Below are positions 19,764-31,640 of a stretch of DNA of 64,000 nucleotides, in pieces. Position numbers and translations under genes: made by a program. How positions within the stretch are numbered: position 1 is the stretch's first letter; each line of letters begins with the position of its first letter. The notes beneath the pieces are model-generated. The model was not told where the DNA came from and made no database searches. It saw only the letters and a list, made by a program, of their open reading frames with translations. This DNA is from Posidonia oceanica (lineage: Eukaryota; Streptophyta; Magnoliopsida; Alismatales; Posidoniaceae), in contig JAZBRS010000059.1 of assembly GCA_037176725.1 (NCBI GenBank), positions 10,961,001-11,025,000 on the forward strand, in the 5' to 3' direction.

Positions 19764-21110
19764 CTGTAGCGATCCCGATCGGAATCAGGCTCGCTATTTA
19801 GCGGCGATTGGATCCGAGGAAGGGGGCTCGACTCGAAAACACTTGAAATCGAGGAGAAAAGAGAAAGATAAGACAAATCAGAGTCGCCACCATGTCTATT
19901 AACGGGAGACAAGGAAAACCGGGGGAAATGCGTGAATTAACACGCAAAACCAAGCAAGAAATGCAAAGCAAAGCAATGCAAAGGAAACAAATGCAAATAC
20001 ATGCAAATGAGATGACTCTAGCCTAGGATAAGGGCAGTATGGTCATTGCGGGCCAAAAGACAGGGCAAGGACACCTGTTACGTGCGGGGAAGGTGTTAGG
20101 CACCCCCGACACGCCCGAGAATCGGTCTTTCTAGGCTTACGCTCGCATACACAGGGAAATGCAGGATTGAATGCCTATGTGCCTATGAATGCCTAAATGA
20201 ATGCTCAAGGTGTGCTCTAAGTGGAGAGATGCAGGGCAAGGAAGTAAACGTGCTTTCTAAATGCTCAGCCGCGCTGTCTGTGTTCCGAACCGAGCGAAAC
20301 CTAGCTCGTGAGAACTCCAGGCAGTAAGCATCACAGCCCTATATGCAAATGCAAGCAAAAAAAGCAAAACAACGGTAAAACCATGCAATGCAATCGACAT
20401 GCAAGAGAAAACGGCGTAAAGCACGTAAAACGAGGCAAAAACGAGATAGCGCGCAAAACAGCGCAAAAAGACAAGGTCGACACGTAAAACGGGCGAGAAA
20501 GCAAGGCAGCACGCAAATCGGTGCAAAAGACGGTGACGGGCACGCAAAACTGTGCCAAAAACAGGGCGAGCGCGCAAAACGACGCGAAAGACAAAGCAGG
20601 CACGCAAAACGGTGCCAAGACGAGAACATGCACGCAAAACGGTGCCAAAACAGCGAGATAAAACCTCGAAAAACTATGCGAATGCTAAATGCAAAGAAGA
20701 GATCAGAAGAAGGAAAAGGAGAAGCAGAACAACGCATGTGTGAGAACAGGCGCTGTTCAGGACCACACAGAGTAGGTGTGAAGACCTACAAAGGGGAGGG
20801 TGAGCAAACGGGGGGATTACCACCTCTTTTGCAACCATTTCCCACTGAACCGTTCCACGGTGTGTCTCGCATCCTGCCCAAAGCTCGCGATGCGATCGAA
20901 TCGTGGAAAAGGGGGAAGAAAGTCACATTAAGTGGTAAATCCAGGGAAAACCCAACACAAGACACATAGAGAAACGCGAAATGGAGATCTGAGTTGATAG
21001 ACAAGAAGAGGAGGCCCTATTCTATAGGCTCAAGGAAACAGAAATCGAAAACGAGGAAAACTATGCAAATGGTATGCAAATGAATGCAATGCAGGGGTTC
21101 AGGAGGACAT

Positions 21111-21115
21111 ACCTG
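21111..21115 (-). promoter_or_regulatory. 5' splice donor in LTR A
   Basis: Sense CCAG|GTATGTCCTCCTGA occurs in LTR A (also 8012-8020 in the 3' LTR) and in LTR B (39701-39710). With the acceptor near 18616 it would define a leader intron of about 2.5 kb. Confidence 0.45.
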
Positions 21116-23794
21116 GAAATCCGGGAGCCTGATCTGAGATCTGCTTGATCCATGCTGAAGATCGCTTCGCTGCGGTCGCCTGGGCAGCTTGCTTGAGAAG
21201 ATCCAACGGCCGGATCGGAAGATATCGTAGCTTCAAGGAAGGAAGACCAGAACAGGAGAGAAGAGTAGATCAAGGTGTTCAGGAGGTCCTAAGGGTGTGC
21301 AAAAAGTCCTCCCAAGCGAAGGGGAGCTAAAAGTGCTTAGTGTGTGCAGAGGGATGCCAAAATGCAAGACTAAATAAATGCAGAATGCATGCACAAGCAA
21401 GGGGAAAACAGAGGAACAAACTTGGAAAAGACAGGAGTTCAAAAGCATTTTTGAAAAAGAAAAGGGGCTAAAATACAAATTTCACAAAAGATGGGGTCCA
21501 CAGAGGAGGGTTTTGAAAACAGGAGAGGGCAGAGGGTCATTTTGCAAAAGACTGGGCTCAAAAAGCTAATTAGAAAAGAGGGTATGCATTAGAAGAAGTT
21601 TTGAAAACAAAAAGAAATCAGAGTGCAATTTTGGAAAAAACTAGGGTCTAAAATGCAAATTTTCCAGAAAACAGGGTCCTAGGTAGTCTGGGAATGCAAG
21701 TGGAGGGTCTACATGCAATTTGGTAAGCATAGGAGCTAAGATGCAACTTTAGGGGCAAAACAGTCTTTTTACATGGTTTTTAAAAGATGCAAGGACCTAT
21801 GTGTGATTTTTGAATCATGCAGGGGTCAAATATGCAATTTTGTATGGTAAATATGCTCTGAGATCAAGGCCTGGGGACTGACATGCAATTTTTGAAAAGT
21901 GTAGGGTTGAAAATGCAATGCAATATGCAAAAATGCATGCAAAAGACTACTGTGCATTTAAAAAGAACCTATATGCAAAAAACAGAAAACAGGGGAGAGA
22001 AAATGCAATGCAACAAGCAAAAATTAAAAATAAAACCTAAGTTCTACAGTGTAGAGGACCAGACAGCAAAAATGAGAAAAAACGGGGACACAGAATGCAA
22101 TATTATAAGGCAAAATTAACACATTAAAATTAAATAAACTACTGCAGGACTCAGATGCTAAAATGAAGAACAGAAGGGCTAAACTTAAACTTTTTATAAC
22201 TAGGAAGCACAGTAAATGGACTAAACTGCAAATACTAAAAATCATAAACAGATCATGCAATTTAATATGATTTCCATTCAAAAATAACAGCAGATTAAAT
22301 GAAATAAGGACTGGAATGTAAAATGACAGAAACTTGGACTAGATATGCAATATTCACCAAAAAACTATAGCCAGAGGAAAATAAAACAACAGTAGAAGGC
22401 CGACGGCCGTGGGCACTGTAGCAGCAAGCTGCCAGCGCCCGCGACCGCCGGCACAGGGATGCTGGAGGCGCGCAGACCGGCGGGAGAGCTGCTCCTGCTC
22501 CGGGCGGAAGTCGGACGACGATCGGCGGAGGTCGACGCGGCCTGGAACGGACTGGAGCGGTCGCCGGAGTTCCACAGAGTTTCAGAAGGTTCGTCCGGCC
22601 GATTGACGCAGCGACGCTGCGCTCTGAGGACCGGAGAACACTCCTGAGGTTCGTGCGAACCTGAGGGGATTGCTGGAGGCGCGTTCCGCTGGCTGGAGCG
22701 ACGTGAAGACCAGGAGAACTCGCCGGAGAAGACGATCTGTCCGGAGCTGGTAATCGGAGCAGGAGGGCCGGGATCCTATTTCTAAGGTGCGGAGAAGCAG
22801 CACGGGAAGAAAAGAAGACTAAGGGAGTAAAGAATCACCTGAGCCTGCATCTGAGTCGTCCTCCCGACGTCGATGGCTTCAGCAGTCGCCGGTGGAGGTC
22901 GTCCGGTCGCTGCGGGCGTCGTCAGCTGCTCGCGAAGGCTGGTGCTGCTTCAGAACATTCCTCCGGTGCTTCCCAGACGATCAGATGGAAGCTTCAGAGC
23001 TCAGGCGGCGATTCGGCACTTTGTGGGTTCAGACAAATGGCCGGAGGTCGGAGGGATTGTTCACTGCACGTCGGACTGGATGGGACCCTCCAGGAGGTTG
23101 CTGGAGGTCCGGTGAGGGGTTCTGGATGATTGGATTATGGTTCTGGAGAGTGTAGATGGAGATTGAAGGTTGGTCTGATTTCTGGTTCGAAGGAGGGGTA
23201 AGTGTTTGTGGTGAAGATTTCGGTCTGTGATGGAGGAGAAGGCTGAAGGCTAGGTGTTTCGAGAAGGTGGAGTTCAGGCGAATATCTGGGGAAGGTTTGG
23301 GAAGATGCGGTGGACTGTGGTGAAGGTAATTTCAGGAGGGATTGGAGTTGGCTTGCAGTTAGCTTCTGCGGTGGATTCAGGTGAACTGGTGGTGGTTCTG
23401 GGTGGTGAAAGGCCGTGGAAGGGTGGAGGAAGATTGCTAGGTTTCTGGGTGAACTTGGGGGATCAATTGGGAGAGGAATGGAGGCTTGAAGTGGTGCTGA
23501 GTTATTGGAAAAGAAGAAGAAGGGTCTGCTGTGGATTTCAGGGGGAAAAGGAGAAGAATTGGGTTGGGAATGGCTCTGGAATGGGTGGCCTCTCTCCGGG
23601 AAGCCAAGAACTCTCTCAGGCTCTCTCCTGCTGCTCTCTCTTCTCTGGAATTGGATGGGGAAGAGGAAGAAGGACGAATGGTCTCTCAGGTGGGGGAAGT
23701 TGGATTCTGGAATTGCTCTCTGGTTCGCTAACTACTGGTTCTCTTTGATTGCTCACACAGATTGCCAACTGAAGATGGTTGCTGACGGACGAAG

Positions 23795-23803
23795 GTTTAT
23801 ATG
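23795..23803 (-). promoter_or_regulatory. TATA-like box in the 5' LTR of element A
   Basis: Sense CATATAAAC lies about 1.9 kb into the LTR at the start of a GC-rich segment. The 3' LTR copy is at 10701-10709. It would place the transcription start about 30 bp further, leaving about 4 kb of R-U5. No equivalent box was seen at the same place in LTR B, so the call is tentative. Confidence 0.4.
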
Positions 23804-26800
23804 AGGAGGAGCTGCCGGTACGTGCGCTGGAATTTTTGAATTCAACGGCGTCGCACTGCAGCTGAAAGGAGACGGATGCCGGCGAGACGACGGGCATTGA
23901 ATGCCTCCCGGAAATGGTGCTGAGACAGGAGAGAGCGGCGAGCTGCTGTAGATGAAAGGATGGAGGACTTTGAATTCGAAAAAGGAGGAGGGAAGGCTAT
24001 TGCTGGCCGCGGGAGAAAACCGGTGGAAAGAAAAACGCAGAAGGTTGAGGAAGAAGAAGGAAGAAGGAGGTCGGACTGTGGGCCGAAAAGAAAAAAAAAA
24101 GAAATAAGGAAGAAAGGGAGAAGCTGGCTGACGGGCCCAGTAAGAAAAAAAGAAATAAAAATGAGAAGGAAGAAAGAAAGAGAGGGAAAAGAAGAGAAAT
24201 AAAATAGGAAAAAAATAAATTAAAAATAAGTAGAAATATTAGGGTGCTTGTGCTGTGAATTAGGATCTTAATCAGATTTTTTAATGACTTCTTTTGGTTA
24301 ATTAGTGTGGTTTAAATGGGTTTTGGGCTTGATTAGGGTTTTAGGGTTCTTTTTTGTTTTTAATTCATTTTCCATTTTGATTAAGTGTTTGCTAAATCTT
24401 TTTAAATTGTTTTTTTAATTGTGTTTTTCTTGTTAAGTACTTAGGATGTTAATTAGGATTTTTAAGATTTATTTTTAGGTTAATTAGAGTGGGTTTTGGG
24501 TTTCTTAGTTTTAGTCTTTTAGGTTTTTTTCTTTCTTAAGTCTTTTGAATTAGGTTTTTGATTTTTATTTGTTGATTTTTCTTGATGTTTTTTAATTGGG
24601 TTTCTCTACTCTGATGGAGTGTTTTTAAGTCTTTTTAATGTATTTTTCATTTCCTTTTTAATTAAATTCTCAGGTTGTTTTTTCTTAGGTTTGCTAAGTT
24701 AGGCTTTTTCTTTCATTAATTACTTATCTTAGTGTATTAATTGTTTTAGCTTTTTTAGGGTTTGTTTTTTAATTCTTTTGATAGGGTTTTCAGTTTTGGT
24801 GGGTTTTGATTTTATTTTAGTTTTTTCCTTGATTTTTCAGTATTTTCTTTTTGGTTTGTTTTGCATTTTTTAGTTTGTATGTTTGATTTTCTTTTTAGCT
24901 TGATTTAGTTAAGTTTGGGTTTTTAATTGCTTGTTTAATGTTTTTTAATTGTTTTTCTTAGGGTTCTGATTTGTTTCTTTTATATTTTGGGGTTTTACAG
25001 ATTTTTATGGGTTTTCATGGATTTTTGCAAGAGAAGGCAAAGGAAAAGAGAAGGAAGAAGGAAAAGGGAAAAAGAGGGAAATAAAAGGAAAAGAGATAGG
25101 TTGGAGAGAAATGATTTTTTAAAATTAGGGAAAGTGTTAAAAATAAAGTAAAAATAGGAATAAGATAGAGGAGGGATAGAAGTACAAAGGGGGCCCACAG
25201 CCAGGCCAGAAAAAGGGCAAGAGGGTGATGAAAAGAGAGATGATAATCAGGAGAGAGAGAGGAGAGAGAAAATGATAATCCCAGAGAGAGAAAAGGATAA
25301 TTTGGATGAAAGGGGGTCTTAAGGGTCTTGGAATGGGGTGAAAATTGGTGAGTGGGTAGTCTAGGATTTGAGGTGTTGGTCCTGAAGTTTTGGTTTGATT
25401 CTAAGAAGGTTTTGGAGGGGTTTCAAGGTGTAGGAAAAGGGGAGTTTTGCCTAGGTTTTCTAGGGTTTTTAGGAATGGTCTAGGTTTGGAAATTTCTGGG
25501 TTCTTGGGTAGGCTTGTTAAGTGAGTGTTGGTGGGTTTTCCTATGGGTTTTGATTAGGTTTTGAGCTTGGGAAGAGGGGTAAAGGCTGGGGTCAAGTTTG
25601 CTGGTTTTGGAGGGTAAAGAAGAGGATTAGGGTTTGGTTTTGAGTCCAGCAATCACCAGGAGGGCTCCAAGGATCCAAGCCTGCCAAGATGGGGTGTCAA
25701 CACATGCTCGAATGTATGCTTTAAGTGCTACGATGGGTGTAGGGAATTAAACATGCAATCTATGTGTTCAGCAGTGCTGCCAGTGTTCCGAATGGGGCGT
25801 GCCCTGGTTCGTAAGAACTCTAGACAGTAAGCATCACTGCCCTAATGCAATGTAGGTGGAAAACAAAATAGCGGATAAACCATGCAATGCAAAGCGGCAT
25901 GCGACATGGGTTTGGAAAAGATGCAAGCTTTGAAAACATGCTAGAAATCTAGATCGATGCGAAAATGCAACAAAGTGATGATAAACAAGCTCGAAAAACA
26001 AATTTGAAAGCGAACGAGCAAAACGAACAAAATGCAAAGCGGCAAACAAGAGTGGCTCAACCACTGTCTGAACTGAAGGGCTGGTCGCCGGCCTGAGCGA
26101 CGGCAGTGCATGTCACCGGTGAGATCGGCGAAGCACTTGGCGCCAGACAGAGCAGCAACTGAGCTCAGTCGCCTGTGTGAGAGGCGCCTAGGCTTGTCGC
26201 TTGGGAAGCTGGTGATAGAGGTGCTTACAGTGCTTCTAGACAACAGCTTTCATGGCCGTAAACAGGCTAGCTAAAGGATGCGAAATAATAAACTAAGTGT
26301 ATGAATCTACAGATGGCATGATGAGGAATGCAAGCATGCAAACAGAATCCAAAATGGACAAGTGGGTTGCGAGATACAGAGGCCTGAAGTTGGCCAGAGA
26401 GCTATCTTGAGTTGTAGCCGAGTCGCCGGTTGGACTGGCGACAGGCCTGCAACTCCAGCTGCTCAAACAGCCAAGTTCCATGCCAGGTCTAAGATCCACG
26501 ACGATGCAAAAATATGATCTAAGCACGCAATCTTGAAGACCAAACACACATGATCACAAAGATGCAAAAATCTAAGAAAACGGAGCTCTAGGCCGGCTGG
26601 AGCAACGACCCAAAGTCCAGCCATCCGACAGACAGAGGTGCAGGTTAGTCGCCGCTTCATGCGGTACCTAACCTGGTAGGCCTCCAGTGCCAGAGAAGAT
26701 GGCCAAGAACGGCTACACTACGCAAGATAAAATCTAACTAATTAGCCTAAAAGCATGCACGAAACAAAACGAAGCTAAGGGAGGTATCGCTCACCTACGG

Positions 26801-29800
26801 GGATGCACGGATGTGCCCCCCGACCTAGCTCATCGGAGCTCGTCGGCGTGGAGGTTGCTGCGGCGGTGGAGGCAACGGCGGGCGCTTGGGTTGATTGGGC
26901 TGTGTTTCATGGCGACCTTGCGGAGGTGTGCACGGAATTTGGAGAAGTTTAGAGGCACGGGAGGGCTTTTGGAGATGTTGGCCGGCTGCGGCAAGGAGGC
27001 GACGATGAGCTCGGTTGCTGTGGTGGTCCGAAATGCGAAAGAGTGGTTTGTAAGGCTTGGGATGATGCTGGGATGTGTAGGAAGGTTGCTGGATTAGCTA
27101 ATTGCGCTTTGGCTCGAGCGGCGAAGGAGGAGATGGGAAATTGGGTTGCTATGTGCATGAATGGCCGGGGGTTCGTCTTGGGTTCTCTCCATGCCTATTA
27201 GCTCTGGCAGCAGCTGGATGTGGCAGAGGAAGGGGCAGTGAGTGCTGTGAGAGGGGACGACTGTCAAGGAAGTAAGTGGGCTGCAGGTGAAGGATGGCGA
27301 AGGTCATTGGTGGCAGAAGGTCAACGGTGGTGGCAGTGAGGGGCTATATGTGTAGGTTGTCTGCCGGTGAGGAGGTGACACCGTGCCAGAAAGTTAGTGG
27401 ATCTTGGCACGTAGAGCGTGGCGGGTAGTGAGGAGTAAGTGGCGAAGGGATGGGTGCGGCAGGAGACGGTGACTGGCAACGGCCGTGGCGGTGAGCTTGG
27501 GCGGTGGGTTGAGTTGCAGAAAGTCACCGCAACACCTGGCACCAAACTCAATCGCCACTCAGAGGTGAGACCAAGTCTAGTCGCCTATGCATGCGGCGCC
27601 TGAACGTGCCACTCAGTAGGCTGGGCTGCTAATGGGCTTAGGTTGGGATAGGTTAAGTTTGGGAAATGGTTTTGGGTTGGTTTTGGATTGGTTTTGGAAT
27701 AGGATTTGGTTTTAGGTCAAGTTGGGAGGAAGGGTTGGGTTTTGGGGAAAAGATTGAATCTGCAGTTTCCTAGCTCATTCATCTAAGTTTGATCCGCCAC
27801 CAAGTGTCAAAATGGAGTGTCTACACACGCCCAAGGGGCGAGGAATGCTATGCCATGCTATATATGTTCAAATGCATAAATGCCTGAATGCCATGTATGG
27901 GAAATTAAACGTGTAGTCTATATGCTCAGCAACGCTGCCAGTGTTCCGAACTGGGCGAGCCCTGGTTCGTAAGAACTCCAGACAGTAAGCATCACTGCCC
28001 TAAATGCAATGCAGCCAAGAAACAAAACCTCGAATAAAACCATGCAATGCATATAGAGACATGCAAAGGGGAAACAAAACAGGGGCGGAAAACCATGCAA
28101 TGCAAAAGGGCAGCATGCAAAAGACATTGATAAAACAGGCTAAGCTTAATGAAAACAAATCGAAGCAAATAATGCAAGTTGAAATGACACGATATAACGA
28201 TAAACAGACCAAGGAAACCAAAACTAAAATCAAATGAGTAGGATAAGCAAAAGGCAAAGCGGCAAAAATGGGCTCTGTCCACTGTCTAACTTCAGGGCAC
28301 AGTCGCCGCTACCAAGGGCGCCAGGTCTAGTCGCCTGTACTATAGGCGACAGAGTCCTTACTCTTCAGACAGTGAGAAATCATCACCGAACAAGTTATGC
28401 AAGTGGATCAAAAATAAAACCGGAGCTGTGGAAAGCAAGAGAAGGCATCCAGGAACAAACCCATGTAATCATATTTTAAAATAGCCACGAAAACAGGGCA
28501 ACAAAATAGAGGCTCTGTCTGCTGTCTGTAACTAGGGACTTAGTCGCCGCTGTGCATGGTGGCTATGACAGTCGCCAGTACACTAGGCGACATGGTCCCT
28601 ACTCCTTAGACAGCGACAATCATCGCCCGATAAAATCATATAACAACAGAGAATCATAAATCCAAGGCATGGAAAGACATAAAGAAGCATCTAGATACGA
28701 AGACGTATGATTAGATCCAAAACAAACTGCTAAACAAGGCGGCAAGCAAAGACTTAAGTGGCTATTTGAACCAGGGCTTAGTTGCCGCTAGGCAGGGCAA
28801 CTGTACAAGTTGCCGATGCAGTAGGCGACACAAGCCTTACTACTTAGACAGCGACGATCATCGCCCGATAAAGCCAAACAACAAAGCAAAATATGAATCT
28901 AAAGCATGGACAGATTTAAGAACATGTCTACGGACGATAACATACGATTAGATTCAAAATAAACTATAAAACAAGGCAGCTCTCTGAAGCCAGGCCTTAG
29001 TCACCTGTCACTGGAGCGGCTGTTCCAGTCGCCTTTGTGACAAGCGGCGGCCACTACTAAAGACAACCCAAACAACATACTTTGACACTTGATTAAGCTA
29101 TGCAAATGATTTTAAATCACACAAACAAATACATGTAGTTACAGATGGCATATCAAAGATCACAAATATATAACTACTTTGCAAAATGGAGTCATGGGCC
29201 ATGAGATACGTCGGCTTGAACTCCGGTCGGGGGACTGCCTGTACCACGATGCTAGTCGCCGTTGGAAGCGGCGACACACTTGGCAATCCTTTGGCTGACG
29301 TTCATGGCCAAATCCCGTGCCGTCGGTGGTGCCTAAAATCAAACAAACTACTTGGGAATCTTGATGCCGTTCCCAGGAATATAATGATACTTTCAATTTC
29401 AAAAATGGGCCACCAGATCGCTCTAACAACCTCAGCCCCTTTTCACCGGCGGCGAACACGTCGACCAGCCTCGGGGGAGGCCGACCGGCCACATCATGCC
29501 ACCACGACGCAAGGAGGAGGCCGAGGAGGCTTGAGGGAGATCCGGGGAAGGGATTGGAGTGGTTTCTCACCAAAGGGGAGGCACTGTTGTGCTCCTCGGC
29601 GTAGCTCGCCGGAGGCCGACAGCAAGGAGGTCGCGGCAGCGTTGGAGGCTGCGACGGTGGCAAGGAAGGGTTGGGTTAGGCTCGTGGAAGTCGTGGGAGT
29701 GTTTTGGGATGGTAAGGGAATCGCTTCGCTCTCTGGATGGCACTCAATTCTCTGGAAAAAATGAGGTGCTGACGGTGAGAATGGGTTTTTAGGGTTTTGA

Positions 29801-30498
29801 TGCCGTTTGACCACAAGACGACAGCCGTGGTGAGGTGGTGGAGAGGCCAGAAGTGACGGGAAGTTACTCACGCAGGATGGTAGGCCAAAGAAGTCTCCCT
29901 CCTGTCAGAGGTGATGGGGGTCATTGGCGGCAAATGCGGCCAGCAAGAGGCTGACGCGGAGTAACTCGACCCAAGTGGCCGAAAATGGTGGCAGGAGGCG
30001 AGTTAGTGGATCTCATCGGCTAGCGGGTGGAGGTAGAGGGCAAGTAAGTGGCCGAGGGGACGGGTGGTAGGAGGTGGTGACCAGCAGCTGCCGCACGAGA
30101 AAGGTTTGGGCGGTGGCCTGAGTTGCAGTTGAGTCGCCGCTACCCGTGGCGCCAAACTCAGTCACCACTTAGAGTTGCGACAGAGTCTAGTTGCCTCTGC
30201 ATTCGGCGCTTGAGTGTGCAACTCAGTGGACTGGGTCCGAATGATGAAATCTAGGCCCACTGCCTAGTCCTTAAGCCACCAATGGGTTTTGGGCTTAGGT
30301 CAGGGTTTGGTTTGGTAGGTTTTGGGTAGTTGGGAATGTTTAGGTGAAGTTTAGGGTTGAAAGTGGGGTTTTGGGTCATGATTTTGGACAAGGGTTTGGA
30401 CAAGGATTTTGGTTAGGGGTTTTTTACGCCATCGTTTGAGCAAGCCTCTAGAAAAGTCCACCAACGTCCGTTTGTCAAAACGGGGTGTCAACATCCGA

Positions 30499-31182
30499 GA
30501 AGGCCAATGAAAGAGCAAAACCCATCTTCTCCTCCAATACAAAAAAACCCCGTATCCACACCCGCCACTTCTTGAAGCACTCCCAGACGTGTTCAAGATG
30601 TTGGTCGAAAGTGGGGACTTACAGCTTCCAATCCCGAAGCCAAACGCCCCCAACACAAACATGTCCAAATATTGTCAATATCATCAAAAGAATGGACATA
30701 CACTTGAAGAGTGCTTTGTACATAAGGACAAAATATATGATCTAAATGATAAAGGGGAAGTTACGTGGACAGCTCTTAGGGACAAATTGAAAGTAGTGCA
30801 GGCAGAACAGCATAAACTACAGATACACCAGAACCCTATGCCCCACCATCCAATGGCACATATAGAAGCTGATAGCACCGCAGTTCAATCCGAGTTGGTA
30901 ACCATTCAGCACCTAGAGGCAAACCCGGACGTCCTCTCAACTGAAGGGGATAACGAGCCAAATATTCCAGAAATATGTTCCGAGCAAGGGTCCATAGAAT
31001 GGGAAGTCCAAACGGACGATATGTGGGAGGAGATGCAGGACGAAGAAAATGCCGCAAATGACCTCGCACTGCTTGAGCTTTTTAACTTCCTCCCAGGAGA
31101 TGAGCAGCAGCAAGAATCTAGCAATCCTGATGAGGCAGACTCATTTGACCTAGCCAGGGAAATCATTACAGGATTTGAGTGA
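30499..31182 (+). pseudogene. gag: Element C gag, C-terminal part
   Basis: Only the end of Gag remains. In frame from about 30541 it reads a typical plant Ty3 Gag end (PLLEALPDVFKMLVESGDL). It then has a knuckle CQYHQKNGHTLEEC with C..H....H....C spacing, followed by an acidic tail. The frame ends at TGA 31180-31182, probably a former CGA, because the reading frame continues into the first protease. A frameshift lies before 30541, and the Gag core is missing upstream. The protein would bind element RNA if it were intact. Confidence 0.75.
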
Positions 31183-31640
31183 AGGAACATAGTATTCAGA
31201 GATTCAGAATTGCCGGCTCCAGAGGAACGTCTCCGCCCTCTAATCATTACCGTAGATATTGATGGCTACCCGCTTCCAGGCGTTCTTGTCGACACCAGGG
31301 CCAATCGGAGTGCATGTTCCTTAAACACTCTCCAATACCTGGACATCGGGGAAGAACAGATCATCAAGCAAGGCTTTCTCTGCAAGGGTTATGACAACAG
31401 TCAAAAAGAGGCACTGGGGATTGTCCAACTGGAAATTACTGTGGGTCCTCTTACCAGCATCACCACTATCATTGTAATGGAGTAGGATTTGCTTGAGCCA
31501 TTAATTCTGGGGAGATCCTGGTTAGCAGAAATCTATGCCATTGCTTCCCCAACAAACCAGCTTATCAAGTTCAAATACCAAGGGGAGGTAATCACAGTCG
31601 AAGCTGATCATGAGACAGATTTAGCAATGATCTGGATGCC
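31183..31640 (+). pseudogene. Element C, first (extra) aspartic-protease-like domain
   Basis: It follows Gag in the same frame and has the retropepsin layout: a DSELP lead-in, LVDTRA at the catalytic site (31291-31302; the usual glycine is Arg, one G-to-A change from GGG), CSLNTLQYL, GYDN, and an LGRSWL flap/second-strand motif. TAG at 31483-31485 interrupts it. It aligns block by block with the second protease at 32230-32680, so the two arose by duplication. With DTRA it would not be catalytic as it stands. Confidence 0.75.

Larger units (their letters stand above)
6671..25702 (-). mobile_element. Element A: 19.0-kb gag-only giant LTR retrotransposon
   Basis: A is complete: 5' LTR at 19765-25702, PBS, leader, gag, a repeat-rich 3' region, polypurine tract and 3' LTR at 6671-12607, flanked by the duplication CATGC (6666-6670, 25703-25707). 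LTR lengths differ by 1 bp and the copies are nearly identical over long stretches (two differences noticed in about 1.4 kb of the AT-rich half). Protease, RT, RNase H and integrase are absent; the internal region is 7157 bp. It is therefore non-autonomous and would need enzymes in trans. Gag, PBS, leader and 3' motifs relate it to element B. Confidence 0.92.
19765..25702 (-). repeat. 5' LTR of element A, 5938 bp
   Basis: Direct copy of 6671-12607, in the same orientation. In sense it starts TGTTGACACCCC at 25702 and ends GGGATCGCTACA at 19765. It carries the active-position TATA-like box (23795-23803) and a 5' splice donor CCAG|GTATGT at about 21113/21112 that is also present in LTR B. The minisatellite is at 20385-20660. 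Confidence 0.95.
6230..27825 (-). mobile_element. Solo LTR D (2.56 kb), split by element A
   Basis: D consists of 6230-6670 plus 25708-27825. In sense it runs TGTAGACACTCC to GGATTACTACA, with duplication CACGC at 6225-6229 and 27826-27830. It has no internal region, hence a solo LTR. It inserted into LTR E and later received element A. Near 6530-6600 and 25765-25835 it carries the same two conserved LTR blocks as E, A and B. A GC-rich part around 26800-27600 codes for nothing recognisable. Confidence 0.85.
5849..30493 (-). mobile_element. Solo LTR E (3.04 kb), split by solo LTR D and element A
   Basis: E consists of 5849-6229 plus 27831-30493 after removal of inner insertions. In its own sense (minus) it runs TGTTGACACCCC to GGTTACA and is flanked by the 5-bp duplication TCCGA (5844-5848, 30494-30498). 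No internal region is attached, so it is a solo LTR left by LTR-LTR recombination. It shares two conserved blocks with the LTRs of A, B and D: a gtaaggactcct...ggtgttaggcacc block near 6105-6160 and a gtgttccgaactgg...aagcatcactgccc block at 27940-28000. The segment 28000-30490 has no gene; it holds imperfect repeats of a tagtcgccgct motif. Confidence 0.85.

Noticed and set aside
26800..30100. Gene candidates in GC-rich parts of solo LTRs D and E (frames of 94-192 codons)
   Set aside because: They lie inside LTRs defined by TG...CA ends and target duplications, in a GC-rich segment also present in LTRs A and B, and have no recognised domain.
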